A stretch of DNA of 64,000 nt from Burkholderia pyrrocinia (GCF_003330765.1 NZ_CP024904.1:920906-984905); one strand, 5' to 3'; numbered from the stretch's first letter, positions 1 through 8,999 are shown. Translations and numbers: made by a program. The notes: generated by a model from the letters alone, not told the origin.

Positions 1-228
1 GTCGGGCCAGATCCACGTCGCGCCGAGATCGAACCGGTCGACGGGATTGTCCCGGCCTGGCGTGCCGTGGCTCGATGGTGCGGGCGCGGCAACGGACGCA
101 ATGCGTCCGCCGAGCGTCTCGCGTGCTTCGAAGAGCAGGGTGTCGCGCATGCCGCGCTGTTCCAGCAGGAACGCGGCGTACAGTCCGCTCAGCCCTGCGC
201 CGACGATGGCGATGCGTGGTGCCGGCAT
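1..228 (-). CDS. FAD-dependent amine oxidase, N-terminal part
   Basis: The first 76 residues of a flavin amine oxidase; the gene runs off the left edge. The N-terminus has the dinucleotide-binding motif GAGLSG at residues 10-15, followed by FEARETLGGR, the usual E-x-R-x-x-x-G-G-R continuation that binds the FAD ribose and pyrophosphate. Enzymes of this family oxidise amines to imines and aldehydes, releasing hydrogen peroxide. The ATG lies inside the 3' end of the upstream cupin gene (40-base overlap), which suggests translational coupling. The substrate cannot be told from this fragment. Confidence 0.8.
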   Translation of the reverse strand, partial: MPAPRIAIVGAGLSGLYAAFLLEQRGMRDTLLFEARETLGGRIASVAAPAPSSHGTPGRDNPVDRFDLGATWIWPD

Positions 229-899
229 GGCGACGCTCCCGGTTCGAGGTGGGTCAGGTGGCCCGTTTTCAGGTAGACGGTCGCGCCGGATTCGCCGGCG
301 ACGATGTCCGGATACGCGCCGGCCGGAAGCCGCATCCACGCGCCGCGCGCATGAACGCGCCGGTTCGTTGCGAGCGTGCCGGTCAGCACGAACAGTTCGG
401 CGCCGTTCACGCCGCCGCCGAACAGCGGTTCGCCAGGAGCCACGCGCTGCAGCGTGACCGTTTCATGGGCGCTTTCGAACAGCGGGCATACGTGTCGACG
501 GTGCGTGCGATGCCATGTCGACGGTGCGCGCGTGTCCACGCGGGTCGGCTCGCTTTCGCACGACGCCATCTGCCGAAGCTTGACGAACAGGATGGCGCCG
601 TCGGCGCTCGACGGCCGATGGGATGAACCCGGCGGATTGCGCAGGTACCAACCAGCCGGATAGTGATGGCCGTCTTCCGAAAAGACGCCCGACAGGACCA
701 GGATTTCCTCGCCGCCGGGATGCACGTGATGTGGAAAGAACGCGCCGCGCGCATAGCGCACGACGCTCGTCGCACGCGCCTGTTCCCCGCCGGTCCGGTC
801 GAGCATCACACGTTCGACGCCCGCCTGCGGGGACGCGATCCACCGGTATTCGTCGGCGCACATGGCGACGCGGCGCGAAAAATCTGCGTTGACTATCAT
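189..899 (-). CDS. ChrR-like double cupin protein
   Basis: About 236 residues with two cupin repeats. The first repeat carries HHVHPGGEE followed by a downstream His, the metal-binding pattern of the cupin domain found in ChrR anti-sigma factors; no separate N-terminal zinc anti-sigma domain is visible. The second repeat has lost most of the metal ligands. I place the start at MIVNADFSRR; an in-frame start at 950 would add 17 residues. It lies directly upstream of, and overlaps, the amine oxidase gene, so it may be a cofactor-sensing or dioxygenase-like partner. Function is inferred from family only. Confidence 0.7.
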   Translation of the reverse strand: MIVNADFSRRVAMCADEYRWIASPQAGVERVMLDRTGGEQARATSVVRYARGAFFPHHVHPGGEEILVLSGVFSEDGHHYPAGWYLRNPPGSSHRPSSADGAILFVKLRQMASCESEPTRVDTRAPSTWHRTHRRHVCPLFESAHETVTLQRVAPGEPLFGGGVNGAELFVLTGTLATNRRVHARGAWMRLPAGAYPDIVAGESGATVYLKTGHLTHLEPGASPCRHHASPSSAQG

Positions 900-978
900 G
901 CTTGGGTCGCGCGCCGCGAGCGCGTGTTCCGGCTGGCCGGCATCGGTCACGGCGGCGCGTCAGGTTCGTTGCGTCGCG

Positions 979-1260
979 TTATGCGGCTTGATAAACGCGC
1001 ACGTCGGGCGCGGCGTCGAGCAGCGGCTTGAGCGCGCCGACCACGTCCGTTTCGAACAGGTCGCTCGACAGATAGGCGAGCGCATTGGCCTCGCTGTCGA
1101 ACCCGTGCAGGACTTGCACGTCTTCGTCGCGCACCAGCAGTTCCTTCGACCGGGCGCCCGCAATCGTGTTGAGGAACGGTGCCTTGTACGCCTGATAAAC
1201 GCGCGCGGCGGCCGCCCGGTTGGTCGTCGCGACCTTGAGCGTGATTTGCAGATAGACCAT
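979..1260 (-). CDS. Small antibiotic-biosynthesis-monooxygenase-like protein
   Basis: A 93-residue protein that resembles the dimeric alpha/beta-barrel (ABM) fold: a first strand MVYLQITLKV, a central helix, and a short final strand DVRVYQAA. The start has a good ribosome site (AAGGAG, 7 bases upstream). Members of this fold include small cofactor-free monooxygenases and stress proteins. It is followed 79 bases later by the cupin and amine oxidase genes on the same strand and may be the first gene of that operon. The family call is moderate; there is no catalytic signature to rely on. Confidence 0.6.
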   Translation of the reverse strand: MVYLQITLKVATTNRAAAARVYQAYKAPFLNTIAGARSKELLVRDEDVQVLHGFDSEANALAYLSSDLFETDVVGALKPLLDAAPDVRVYQAA

Positions 1261-1728
1261 TTGAATCTCCTTGTTCGGCGAGCGGGCCCGCGATCGCCGA
1301 CATGGCATAAATCGCGGCTCCGGCGTCGGTTCGTCACGTGCGGCGATGCCGCAACGTGGATGCCATTTTTCGGCACGACGCAGCGGCCCGACAAGCGAGA
1401 TTAAGTGTCCCCTGCGCAAAGAAAATGTTTGTCGCGGCGAGTTGACGCATGCGACTCGGGGGGCGATCGTTGCCGCATCGAGCATGTGGCACGCGCGGCA
1501 GGTCTGCTCGCTGGCCGACGTTGCGGCGCGGCCGGGCAGCGCGACTGCCGCGAGCGTGAGCGCGTTCACGCGCCGGGACGGTGACGCGCCGTGCATGCGG
1601 GGATGTCTCCCAGCGATGTCCGATCGCGCGTGAAGTTGGTACGATCGCGCGTATCGTTCACGCTGGCGCCGCACGCCGCCGGCTTATCGGCCGCGCGGCA
1701 TCGCGGTCATGTTCGGGAGAAGCGCTTC
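1261..1728. other. Intergenic region between a small monooxygenase-like gene and lrgA
   Basis: 468 bases with no intact gene. On the minus strand, from about 1593, there is an open stretch that starts with a signal-peptide-like segment followed by QTCRACHML, a c-type heme-binding CxxCH motif. The frame then degenerates and runs on without a stop into the downstream gene. It may be a leftover of a small cytochrome c gene. Promoters for the divergent genes must lie here but I could not place them with confidence. Confidence 0.35.
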
Positions 1729-2100
1729 ATGCTGCAGGCGTTCGCGGTCTTGCTGACTTTCCAGTGTCTCGGGGAAGGCGTGTCCTACCTGTTCGGCCTG
1801 CCGGTGCCGGGCCCCGTGATCGGCATGCTGCTGCTGTTCGGCTTCGTGATGCTGCGCCCGCAGGTGGCCGACGCGATCGAGCCGACCGCGCTCGAACTGC
1901 TGCGCCACCTGTCGCTGCTGTTCGTGCCGGCCGGCGTCGGCATCATGGTGTCGGCCGACCGCGTGCGCGGCGACGCGGTCGCGGTCGTCGTCGCGCTGGC
2001 CGTGAGCACCACGCTCGCGATCGCCGTGACGGCGCTCGTCACGCGCGCGCTGCTGCGCCGCCAGCGGCGTGCCGGCGGCACGGCCGAGGGCACGCAATGA
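1729..2100 (+). CDS. lrgA: CidA/LrgA family holin-like protein
   Basis: A 123-residue membrane protein with four hydrophobic segments and the family pattern around LFGLPVPGPVIGMLLLF near residues 20-40. CidA/LrgA proteins form holin-like membrane assemblies that modulate murein hydrolase export and cell lysis; in several bacteria LrgAB also affects pyruvate transport. It ends with an ATGA overlap with lrgB, so the two are translated together. An upstream in-frame extension to 1591 has no membrane or ribosome-site support, so I take the ATG at 1729. Confidence 0.85.
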   Translation: MLQAFAVLLTFQCLGEGVSYLFGLPVPGPVIGMLLLFGFVMLRPQVADAIEPTALELLRHLSLLFVPAGVGIMVSADRVRGDAVAVVVALAVSTTLAIAVTALVTRALLRRQRRAGGTAEGTQ

Positions 2101-2831
2101 CGGCCTTTCCGAAACTCGGCGCGATCTGGGTCTATCTCGCCGCGAGCCCGTTGCTGGGCCTGACCATCACGCTGGTCGCGTATCTGTTCGCGCAGGCCGT
2201 TTATGCGCGGGCGCGCTTCAATCCGCTCGCGAATCCCGTGCTGATCGCGGTCGCGGTGATCGTCGTGCTGCTGACGATCACGCATACGCCGTATCCGACC
2301 TATTTCGAAGGTGCGCAGTTCGTCCACTTCCTGCTTGGCCCCGCGACCGTCGCGCTGGCGTTGCCGCTGTACCGCCAGTGGTCGAAGCTGCGGCGCACCG
2401 CGCTGCCGCTGCTCGTCGGGCTGCTCGCCGGCTCGCTGACCGCGATCGTGTCGGCGGTCGGCATCGCCGCGCTGTTCGGCGCGTCGCACCAGACGATCGC
2501 GTCGCTCGCGCCGAAATCCGCGACGACGCCGATCGCGATGGCCGTCGCCGCCGAGATCGGCGGCATTCCGTCGCTCACCGCCGTGCTCGTGATCTCGACC
2601 GGGATCTTCGGCGCCGTGTGCGCGCGCGGGATCCTCAACGTGCTGCGTGTCGAGGAACCGGCCGTGCGCGGGTTCGCGCTCGGCGTCGCGTCGCACGGGA
2701 TCGGCACCGCGCGCGCGTTCCAGGTCAGCGAGGAGGCCGGCGCGTTCGCCGGGCTCGGGATGGGGCTGAACGGCGTGCTGACCGCATTCGTCGTGCCGAT
2801 CCTGCTGCCGATGCTGTCGCGCTGGGTCTGA
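2097..2831 (+). CDS. lrgB: LrgB family antiholin-like membrane protein
   Basis: A 244-residue protein with multiple membrane segments. The conserved LrgB block is present: FLLGPATVALALPLY near the middle, then KSATTPIAMA and GIGTARA. It acts with LrgA in the inner membrane; the pair is implicated in control of autolysis and in pyruvate or related metabolite flux. Its ATG overlaps the TGA of lrgA (ATGA). No LytSR-type regulator lies next to it in this window. Confidence 0.88.
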   Translation: MTAFPKLGAIWVYLAASPLLGLTITLVAYLFAQAVYARARFNPLANPVLIAVAVIVVLLTITHTPYPTYFEGAQFVHFLLGPATVALALPLYRQWSKLRRTALPLLVGLLAGSLTAIVSAVGIAALFGASHQTIASLAPKSATTPIAMAVAAEIGGIPSLTAVLVISTGIFGAVCARGILNVLRVEEPAVRGFALGVASHGIGTARAFQVSEEAGAFAGLGMGLNGVLTAFVVPILLPMLSRWV

Positions 2832-3057
2832 GCGCCGGCCGGCCCGGGGTTATCGGTTTCCCTGATGGCGCGGACGATGTGCCGAAATGACGGCACGCCC
2901 GGTGCGAACGTATGGCTGCCGTTATCGGGAGAATTCAGGAACGCACAGGGACATTTGCACAATGATCGGCTAACGTTGCATCGGCGCCGTTGTCGCAAGC
3001 CGTCGCGTGTGCACCGGTGTCCGACCCACAACCAACAATCGACAAGGAGATCCGGCC

Positions 3058-3363
3058 ATGAAGAAGTCTCGCGTGGTTTCGGTGGCAGTAGCAGTAACGG
3101 CGTCGTTCGGTCTGCTGTTGACCGCCGCGCCGGCGGCCTATGCGCAGGATCCGGCGTCCATGCCGAGTCAGAAGCAGGTCGACAAGGCGCAGAAGAAGGC
3201 GGCGCGCAAGGCGGCCCGGGCGCGGCACGCGTCGGACCTGAAGGCGATCGGCACCGGCAGCGGCTACCGGCTGACCAACGACCAGAGCAACTATCCGCAG
3301 AACGCCACGCAGAAGGCGCCCGCGACGAAGGCGGCGCCCGCCGCGCCGGCTTCCGGGCAGTAA
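3058..3363 (+). CDS. Small secreted lysine/alanine-rich protein
   Basis: A 101-residue protein of unknown function. It opens with a clear signal peptide (MKKSRVVSVAV, hydrophobic core, cleavage near AYA-QD). The mature part is rich in Lys, Ala, Arg and Gln, with KQVDKAQKKAARKAARA, then a GSGYRLTNDQSNYPQN stretch and a low-complexity tail. A strong ribosome site (AAGGAG) precedes the ATG, and a strong hairpin follows the stop. It is probably periplasmic. I recognise no domain. Confidence 0.7.
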   Translation: MKKSRVVSVAVAVTASFGLLLTAAPAAYAQDPASMPSQKQVDKAQKKAARKAARARHASDLKAIGTGSGYRLTNDQSNYPQNATQKAPATKAAPAAPASGQ

Positions 3364-3384
3364 CGGCCGGCGCCCGTGCACAGG

Positions 3385-3417
3385 GCAAACGGCGCCGGAT
3401 CGACCGGCGCCGTTTGC
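3385..3417. terminator. Bidirectional terminator-like hairpin
   Basis: A perfect 14-base-pair stem (GCAAACGGCGCCGG and its complement) closes a 5-base loop, ATCGA. It sits between the convergent small secreted protein gene and wrbA. The stem ends in A/T-rich steps on both sides, so it can serve both directions. Confidence 0.75.
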
Positions 3418-3445
3418 TCGTGTGCCGGGCCGCGAAGCCGACGCG

Positions 3446-4048
3446 TTACGACGCGAGCTTGCGCGCGAGTTCCGCGACGTGCTTGCCCTGGTAGCGGGCG
3501 ATCTCGAGCTCGTTCGCGCTCGGCTGGCGGCTGCCGTCCGCGCCCGCGAGCGTGGTCGCGCCGTACGGCGTGCCGCCGGTGATTTCGTTCATGTTGACGA
3601 GCCCGCTGCACGCATACGGCACACCCACGATCACCATCCCCTGGTGCAGCAGCGTCGTGTGGAACGACGTGATCGTCGTTTCCTGGCCGCCGTGCTGCGT
3701 GCCGGTCGATGCGAACACGCTGCCGATCTTGCCGACCAGCGCGCCCTTCATCCACAGGGCGCCCGTCTGGTCGAGGAACGTGCGCATCTGGCCGGCCATG
3801 TTGCCGAAGCGGGTCGGCGTGCCGAAGATGATCGCATCGTAGTCGGCGAGTTCGTCCACCGTGGCGACCGGCGCGGCCTGGTCGACCTTCACGCCGATCG
3901 CTTTGGCCTGGTCGACGGGAATCGTTTCCGGCACGCGCTTGAGCGTGACCTCGACGCCGGGCACTGATTTCGCGCCTTCCGCGATGTGCTGCGCCATCGT
4001 TTCGACGTGCCCGTAGGACGAGTAGTAAAGGACGAGTACCTTGGCCAT
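3446..4048 (-). CDS. wrbA: NAD(P)H:quinone oxidoreductase, WrbA type
   Basis: A 200-residue flavodoxin-fold protein, the usual WrbA length. The FMN phosphate loop is [12 protein letters not shown] near residues 8-19. The family block [14 protein letters not shown] follows, then [12 protein letters not shown] and the GGTPYGATT segment near the C-terminus. WrbA reduces quinones by two electrons and so limits redox cycling in the cytoplasm. It lies downstream of the pirin gene on the same strand, with a terminator-like hairpin between them, and the pair faces a divergent LysR gene. Confidence 0.93.
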   Translation of the reverse strand: MAKVLVLYYSSYGHVETMAQHIAEGAKSVPGVEVTLKRVPETIPVDQAKAIGVKVDQAAPVATVDELADYDAIIFGTPTRFGNMAGQMRTFLDQTGALWMKGALVGKIGSVFASTGTQHGGQETTITSFHTTLLHQGMVIVGVPYACSGLVNMNEITGGTPYGATTLAGADGSRQPSANELEIARYQGKHVAELARKLAS

Positions 4049-4069
4049 GTTGCGAATCTCCGATTAAAA

Positions 4070-4092
4070 GGGCCCCGCCTTTGGCGGGGCCC
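4070..4092 (-). terminator. Rho-independent terminator after the pirin gene
   Basis: A 10-base-pair stem, GGGCCCCGCC with its complement, closes a 3-base loop. Read on the minus strand it is followed by TTTT. It would end or attenuate leftward transcription from the pirin gene before wrbA. A second hairpin (4099-4108 with 4114-4123) has the pirin stop codon in its loop. Confidence 0.7.
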
Positions 4093-4109
4093 GGTTTCCC
4101 GAGTGGGCG

Positions 4110-4835
<726 letters not shown>

Positions 4836-4901
4836 GATTTTTGTCCTTGATGTCGCCGGACCTCGAAAGTGGGCCCGGCCGTTCGTTGAGATGAATCTTA
4901 G

Positions 4902-4916
4902 GTCAATCGATTTGAC
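4902..4916. promoter_or_regulatory. LysR-type operator (T-N11-A) between pirin and lysR
   Basis: The sequence GTCAA-TCGAT-TTGAC places 5-base inverted arms around a 5-base spacer. T at 4903 and A at 4915 give the T-N11-A spacing expected of a LysR box. It lies 67 bases upstream of the pirin ATG and 48 bases upstream of the lysR ATG, in an AT-rich stretch, so it could control both divergent genes. Confidence 0.6.
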
Positions 4917-4963
4917 AAATAAATGGCTGCAGCGATAATGACTGTCGCTATGGAGTGGACAAT

Positions 4964-5881
4964 ATGGAACTCAACGATCTGAGGATCTTCGTCGCGACGG
5001 TCGACGCGGGCAGCTTCACGGCGGCGGCCGACCAGCTGATGCTGTCCAAGCAGTTCGTCAGCCGGCGCACGATGGCGCTGGAGGCGTCGCTCGGCGTGCG
5101 GCTTCTGCACCGCAACACGCGCAATCTCGCGGTGACCGAATCGGGGCAGGAGTTTTATGCGCGGGCGCAGCGGATCCTCGCCGAGATCGCCGACGCCGAG
5201 CAGGCGATGTCGGTGCGCAGCACCGAGTTGCACGGGTCGCTGAAGATCAGCGCGCCGCTGTCCTTCGGGATCACGCATGTGTCGCCGCTGATCGCCGCAT
5301 TCCTGTCCGCGCACCCGGCCGTGCGGCTGAACCTGGACCTGACCGACCGTCGCGTCGACTTGATCGGCGAGGGTTTCGATCTGGTGCTGCGGATCGGCTC
5401 GCTCGAGGATTCGACGCTGATCGCGCGCCCGCTCGGCGCATGGCGGATGATCGCGTGCGCGAGCCCCGCCTATCTGAAGCGGCAGGGCACACCCGACACG
5501 CCGGCCGATCTCGCCGGCCACACGTGCCTGCTGTACGGGCGCGAGCGGCGCGTCGGCTGGGAATTCCGCGTCGATGGCGCGGCGCGCACGTTCGACGTGC
5601 AAGGGCCGCTCGTCGCGAACAACGGCGAAGTCGTGCGCGACGCGGCGATCGCGGGGCTCGGCATCGCGCTGCTGCCGCATTTCATCGTCGGCGCGGCGCT
5701 CGACAGCGGCGCGCTCGTGCCGGTGCTCGATGCGTATGCGCCGTCGCCGATCACGCTCAATGCGGTGTTTCCGCAGCACCGGGAAGGGTTCGTCACGCTG
5801 CGCACGTTCATCGGGTTTCTCGCGGAGCGGCTCGGGGAGGCTGCGCCGACGGGGAAGAGCGGGGCGGGCAGGCGGCGCTAG
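4964..5881 (+). CDS. LysR family transcriptional regulator (redox module)
   Basis: A 305-residue LysR protein: helix-turn-helix at about residues 1-60 (ELNDLRIFVATVDAGSFTAA), then a LysR substrate-binding domain. I start at the ATG at 4964, with GGAG 8 bases upstream, rather than the GTG at 4955. It is divergent from pirin and wrbA and probably controls them in response to a quinone or similar electrophile, through the T-N11-A site between the genes. The effector is inferred from context only. Confidence 0.88.
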   Translation: MELNDLRIFVATVDAGSFTAAADQLMLSKQFVSRRTMALEASLGVRLLHRNTRNLAVTESGQEFYARAQRILAEIADAEQAMSVRSTELHGSLKISAPLSFGITHVSPLIAAFLSAHPAVRLNLDLTDRRVDLIGEGFDLVLRIGSLEDSTLIARPLGAWRMIACASPAYLKRQGTPDTPADLAGHTCLLYGRERRVGWEFRVDGAARTFDVQGPLVANNGEVVRDAAIAGLGIALLPHFIVGAALDSGALVPVLDAYAPSPITLNAVFPQHREGFVTLRTFIGFLAERLGEAAPTGKSGAGRRR

Positions 5882-5910
5882 CGGGCGGGTGTGCGGTGAA
5901 TAGGGGCGAC

Positions 5911-5935
5911 ATTCTCCGCAAATTTTGCGGAGAAT
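5911..5935. promoter_or_regulatory. Near-perfect palindrome upstream of fic (operator 1)
   Basis: Two 12-base arms, ATTCTCCGCAAA and TTTGCGGAGAAT, are perfectly complementary around a single central T. The core TCTCCGC/GCGGAGA recurs in two further elements before the fic start. This is the most upstream of the three and looks like a dimer-binding operator. Confidence 0.75.
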
Positions 5936-5944
5936 ATTGGGCCG

Positions 5945-5954
5945 TGCGGAGAAT
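5945..5954. promoter_or_regulatory. Operator half-site TGCGGAGAAT upstream of fic
   Basis: An exact copy of the right arm of the upstream palindrome (TGCGGAGAAT), in the same orientation, located between the two full palindromes and next to the predicted -10 element GATAAT at 5961-5966. Confidence 0.6.
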
Positions 5955-5962
5955 AGATGGGA

Positions 5963-5989
5963 TAATCTCCGCATCATGAGCGGAGATTA
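5963..5989. promoter_or_regulatory. Palindrome enclosing the fic start codon (operator 2)
   Basis: Arms TAATCTCCGC (5963-5972) and GCGGAGATTA (5980-5989) are perfectly complementary around a 7-base centre that contains the ATG (5976-5978). A protein bound here would cover the -10 element and start codon; an RNA hairpin would place the ATG in its loop. No Shine-Dalgarno sequence precedes the ATG. Confidence 0.75.
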
Positions 5990-7097
5990 CACCTTCATCT
6001 GGGAGTCGGCCGACTGGCCTGCATGGCGTTTCGACCTCCCGGCACTCGCCACGTCACTCGCCGACGTCAGCCGTGCGCAAGGCAGGCTGGTCGGGCGATT
6101 GGCGGATATCGGCCTTGCGTTGCGCGATGAGGCCAGCCTCGCCGCGTTGACGGAGGACGTCGTGAAGACCAGCGCCATCGAGGGCGAAAACCTCAACGTC
6201 GCATCGGTCCGATCGTCGATTGCGCGCCGGCTCGGGGTCGATATCGGCGCGCTGGCGCCGGTCGATCGTCACGTCGAGGGCGTGGTCGAAATGGTGCTGG
6301 ACGCGACGACCCATTCGCCGGCACCGGTGACCGAAGCCCGTCTGTTCGGGTGGCATGCAGCCCTTTTTCCGACCGGGTATTCGGGGATGTCGCGGATCAC
6401 GGTCGGCGAATGGCGGTCGGATGCGAGCGGGCCGATGCAGGTCGTATCCGGGCCGATTGGCCGGCAGCGTGTGCATTTCGAAGCACCGCCCGCCGCGCGC
6501 CTGCCCGACGAGACCGGGCGCTTTCTTGCGTGGTTCAATGCCACGCCGGTTGAGCCTTTGCTGATCCGGGCCGGCCTGGCCCACCTCTGGTTCGTCACGC
6601 TTCACCCGTTCGACGACGGTAACGGCCGTATCGCGCGGGCGCTCGGGGATCTCGTCCTGGCACGCGCCGATCAGAGCCCGCAGCGCTTCTATAGCCTGTC
6701 GGCGCAAATCCAGCGTGAGCGCAACGCGTATTACGACGTGCTGGAGCGGACGCAGCGCGGGTCGCTCGACGTCACGGAATGGCTCGCGTGGTTTCTGAAC
6801 GCACTGGACAGAGCCATCGATCACGCGCACACGACGCTCGATGCGGTCCTGGTCAAGGCGCGCTTCTGGCAGCGATTTGCCGGCTTCGCAATGAACGAAC
6901 GGCAGGTCAAGGTCATGAATCGCTTGCTCGACGGCTTCGAAGGGAAGCTGACGACCACCAAGTGGGCGGCCCTCGCGAAGTGCTCGCAAGACACGGCGCT
7001 GCGTGACATCACGGAACTCGTCACGCATGGTGTGCTGCGTCGCTCGGTGTCGGGCGGCCGGAGCACGAGTTACGAACGGGTGCCGTTCGACGGCTGA
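5976..7097 (+). CDS. Fic family protein with C-terminal winged helix
   Basis: A 373-residue Fic protein. The catalytic loop HPFDDGNGRIAR is at residues 210-221, matching HxFx(D/E)GNGRxxR, so AMP transfer from ATP to a target protein hydroxyl is expected. An N-terminal inhibitory motif TSAIEG at 65-70 fits (S/T)xxxE(G/N), so the enzyme should be self-inhibited by the Glu. The last 70 residues look like a winged helix (TTKWAALAKCSQDTALRDI). I take the ATG at 5976 because the upstream in-frame extension to 5925 consists of the operator palindromes. No antitoxin gene is adjacent. The winged helix plus the stacked operators suggest autoregulation. Confidence 0.92.
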   Translation: MSGDYTFIWESADWPAWRFDLPALATSLADVSRAQGRLVGRLADIGLALRDEASLAALTEDVVKTSAIEGENLNVASVRSSIARRLGVDIGALAPVDRHVEGVVEMVLDATTHSPAPVTEARLFGWHAALFPTGYSGMSRITVGEWRSDASGPMQVVSGPIGRQRVHFEAPPAARLPDETGRFLAWFNATPVEPLLIRAGLAHLWFVTLHPFDDGNGRIARALGDLVLARADQSPQRFYSLSAQIQRERNAYYDVLERTQRGSLDVTEWLAWFLNALDRAIDHAHTTLDAVLVKARFWQRFAGFAMNERQVKVMNRLLDGFEGKLTTTKWAALAKCSQDTALRDITELVTHGVLRRSVSGGRSTSYERVPFDG

Positions 7098-7333
7098 CGC
7101 CTGCGCGCGCTATAACCGGCTTGCGCCGACCGCGACGGATTCCCGTCGTGGCTTCTCGTCGATCGCCCCCGCTCCGCCTCGGCCGCGCGCCGCTGGCCCA
7201 AGCGATTGCCCGCGTCTGGCACTATCCCGCGTCTTTTTGGCTTCGAATACTGGGTTCGACGCTTTCGCGCGACGTGTTGCCGCCGCGCTTCTGCACCGCC
7301 GTTCCGCACGAACCCGCTTTCGAGGAGACACGC

Positions 7334-7528
7334 ATGCTCAGGTACCTGATCGGCATCGGTATTCCCTATTTCGGCGTGCTGGGCCTGCTGCCGTGGGTGG
7401 CCGCGCAAGACCGCTTCGTGCTGGGCGTGCCGTTCGTCTTCATGTGGATCTTCGCGTGGTTCGTGCTGACTTCCGGCTGCCTGCTCGCCTGCTGGATGCT
7501 GTTCGACCGCCGCGCGAGCGGCGCGTAG
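7334..7528 (+). CDS. DUF3311-type small membrane protein
   Basis: A 64-residue protein with two membrane segments (IGIPYFGVLGLLPWV and FMWIFAWFVLTSGCLLACWML). It has a GAGGA ribosome site. Such proteins are commonly encoded just before sodium:solute symporters, as here (77 bases upstream of the symporter), and are thought to be accessory subunits. The 236 bases before it, after fic, hold nothing I recognise apart from its promoter region. Confidence 0.75.
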   Translation: MLRYLIGIGIPYFGVLGLLPWVAAQDRFVLGVPFVFMWIFAWFVLTSGCLLACWMLFDRRASGA

Positions 7529-7604
7529 CCGGCGCTGCCCCGCGGACCGCCGGCCGCGCAGGTTCCGGCGAACCTTTCGTTACCGTCCTTCCGCAGAGGT
7601 GCGC

Positions 7605-8999
7605 ATGTCAACGGTCGTCTTCGCCGCGCTGATCGCGCTGTCGCTGTACCTCGCCATCCGCTCGCGTCGCGGGCACGGCAAGCAGAGCGTGCATGATTTC
7701 TTCGTCGCGTCGGGCCAGTTCGGCACCGCGCTGCTGTTCTTCCTGACCGCCGGCGAGATCTACAGCATCGGCACGATGGTCGGCTTCCCCGGCGGCATCT
7801 ACGCGAAAGGCCCGACCTACGGCATCTGGTTTCTCGGCTACATCCTGCTCGCCTATCCGATCGGGTATTTCATCGGCCCGAAGATCTGGGAAGCCGGCCG
7901 CCGCCATCGCGCGATCACGCTCGCCGACCTGTTCAAGGGACACTACGGCAGCCGCGGGCTCGAGCTCGTCGTCGCGTTTGCGTCGATCGTGTTCCTGATC
8001 CCGTGGGGGCAGATGCAGTTCACGGGCCTGGCCTCCGCGCTCAAGGGGCTCGGCTGGCACGTCGAGCCGCTCTACCTGATCCTCATGTGCGCGGCGCTCG
8101 CGTTCACCTACATCGCGATCTCCGGCGTGCGCGCATCCGCTTACATCGCCATCCTGAAGGACATCCTGATGCTGCTCGCGATCGTCGTGACGGGCGTTGC
8201 CGTCGCGTGGAAGGTCGGCGGCGTGCATCCGGTGTTCGCGGCGGCGAGCCAGCAGGTCAGCAACACGATGACCGCGACGCAGTTGCGCTTTTCGATGAGC
8301 ACGATGTTTTACCAGTCGCTCGGCTTCTACATCATGCCGTTCGCCGTGCAGGGCTTCTTTACCGCGCGCGGGCCGAACACGATCCGCCGCACGCAGATTG
8401 CGATGCCGATCTACATGCTGATGTATCCGTTCCTCGTGATCGCGTCGTACTACGCGATCAGCGCGAACCTGAAGCTCGCGTCGCCGAACGATGCGTTCTT
8501 TGCCGCCGTCGTGCACCTGCTTCCCGGCTGGCTGATCGGCCTGGTCGCGGCCGGCGCCGCGCTGTCGGGGCTGCTCGTGCTCGCGGGCATCTGCCTCGCG
8601 ATCGGGCCGATCGTCACGCGCAACCTGATGCCGAACCTGCCCGAGACGCGCCAGAAACGCGCGGCGAAATACGTGATCGTCGGCTACCTGCTGCTGTCGA
8701 TCACGACCACGATGCTGGCGCCGAACCTGATGCTGACGCTGATCAACACGACGTTCTACGGCGTCACGCAGTTCCTGCCCGGCGTGCTGATCCTGCTCGC
8801 GCAGCGCCGCGTGCGGCCTGTCGCGGTGGCGGCGGGGATGCTGTGCGGGCAGGTGCTCGCGATGCTGTTCTATCTGCTGCACGTCGATTTCGGCGGGATC
8901 AATCTCGGCCTCGTGTGTCTCGTCATCAACGTGCTCGTCGTCGCGGTCGTGCACGGCATGCTGCGCGGGCGCCCGGTCAAGCACTATGCCGTCTCGTGA
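7605..8999 (+). CDS. Sodium:solute symporter (SSS family)
   Basis: A 464-residue inner-membrane transporter with about 13 hydrophobic segments. The N-terminal SSS pattern is visible (FFVASGQFGTALLFFLTAG, then the GFPGGIYAKGP loop). I start at the ATG at 7605, with AGAGG upstream, rather than the GTG at 7599. It forms an operon with the DUF3311 protein before it and the amidohydrolase after it (36-base gap), so the solute is probably the amidohydrolase substrate or product. The exact substrate is unknown. Confidence 0.88.
   Translation: MSTVVFAALIALSLYLAIRSRRGHGKQSVHDFFVASGQFGTALLFFLTAGEIYSIGTMVGFPGGIYAKGPTYGIWFLGYILLAYPIGYFIGPKIWEAGRRHRAITLADLFKGHYGSRGLELVVAFASIVFLIPWGQMQFTGLASALKGLGWHVEPLYLILMCAALAFTYIAISGVRASAYIAILKDILMLLAIVVTGVAVAWKVGGVHPVFAAASQQVSNTMTATQLRFSMSTMFYQSLGFYIMPFAVQGFFTARGPNTIRRTQIAMPIYMLMYPFLVIASYYAISANLKLASPNDAFFAAVVHLLPGWLIGLVAAGAALSGLLVLAGICLAIGPIVTRNLMPNLPETRQKRAAKYVIVGYLLLSITTTMLAPNLMLTLINTTFYGVTQFLPGVLILLAQRRVRPVAVAAGMLCGQVLAMLFYLLHVDFGGINLGLVCLVINVLVVAVVHGMLRGRPVKHYAVS

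Noticed and set aside
5925..5975. An upstream in-frame start for the Fic protein
   Set aside because: The extra residues are encoded by the operator palindromes, and the Fic N-terminal domain begins naturally at the ATG at 5976.
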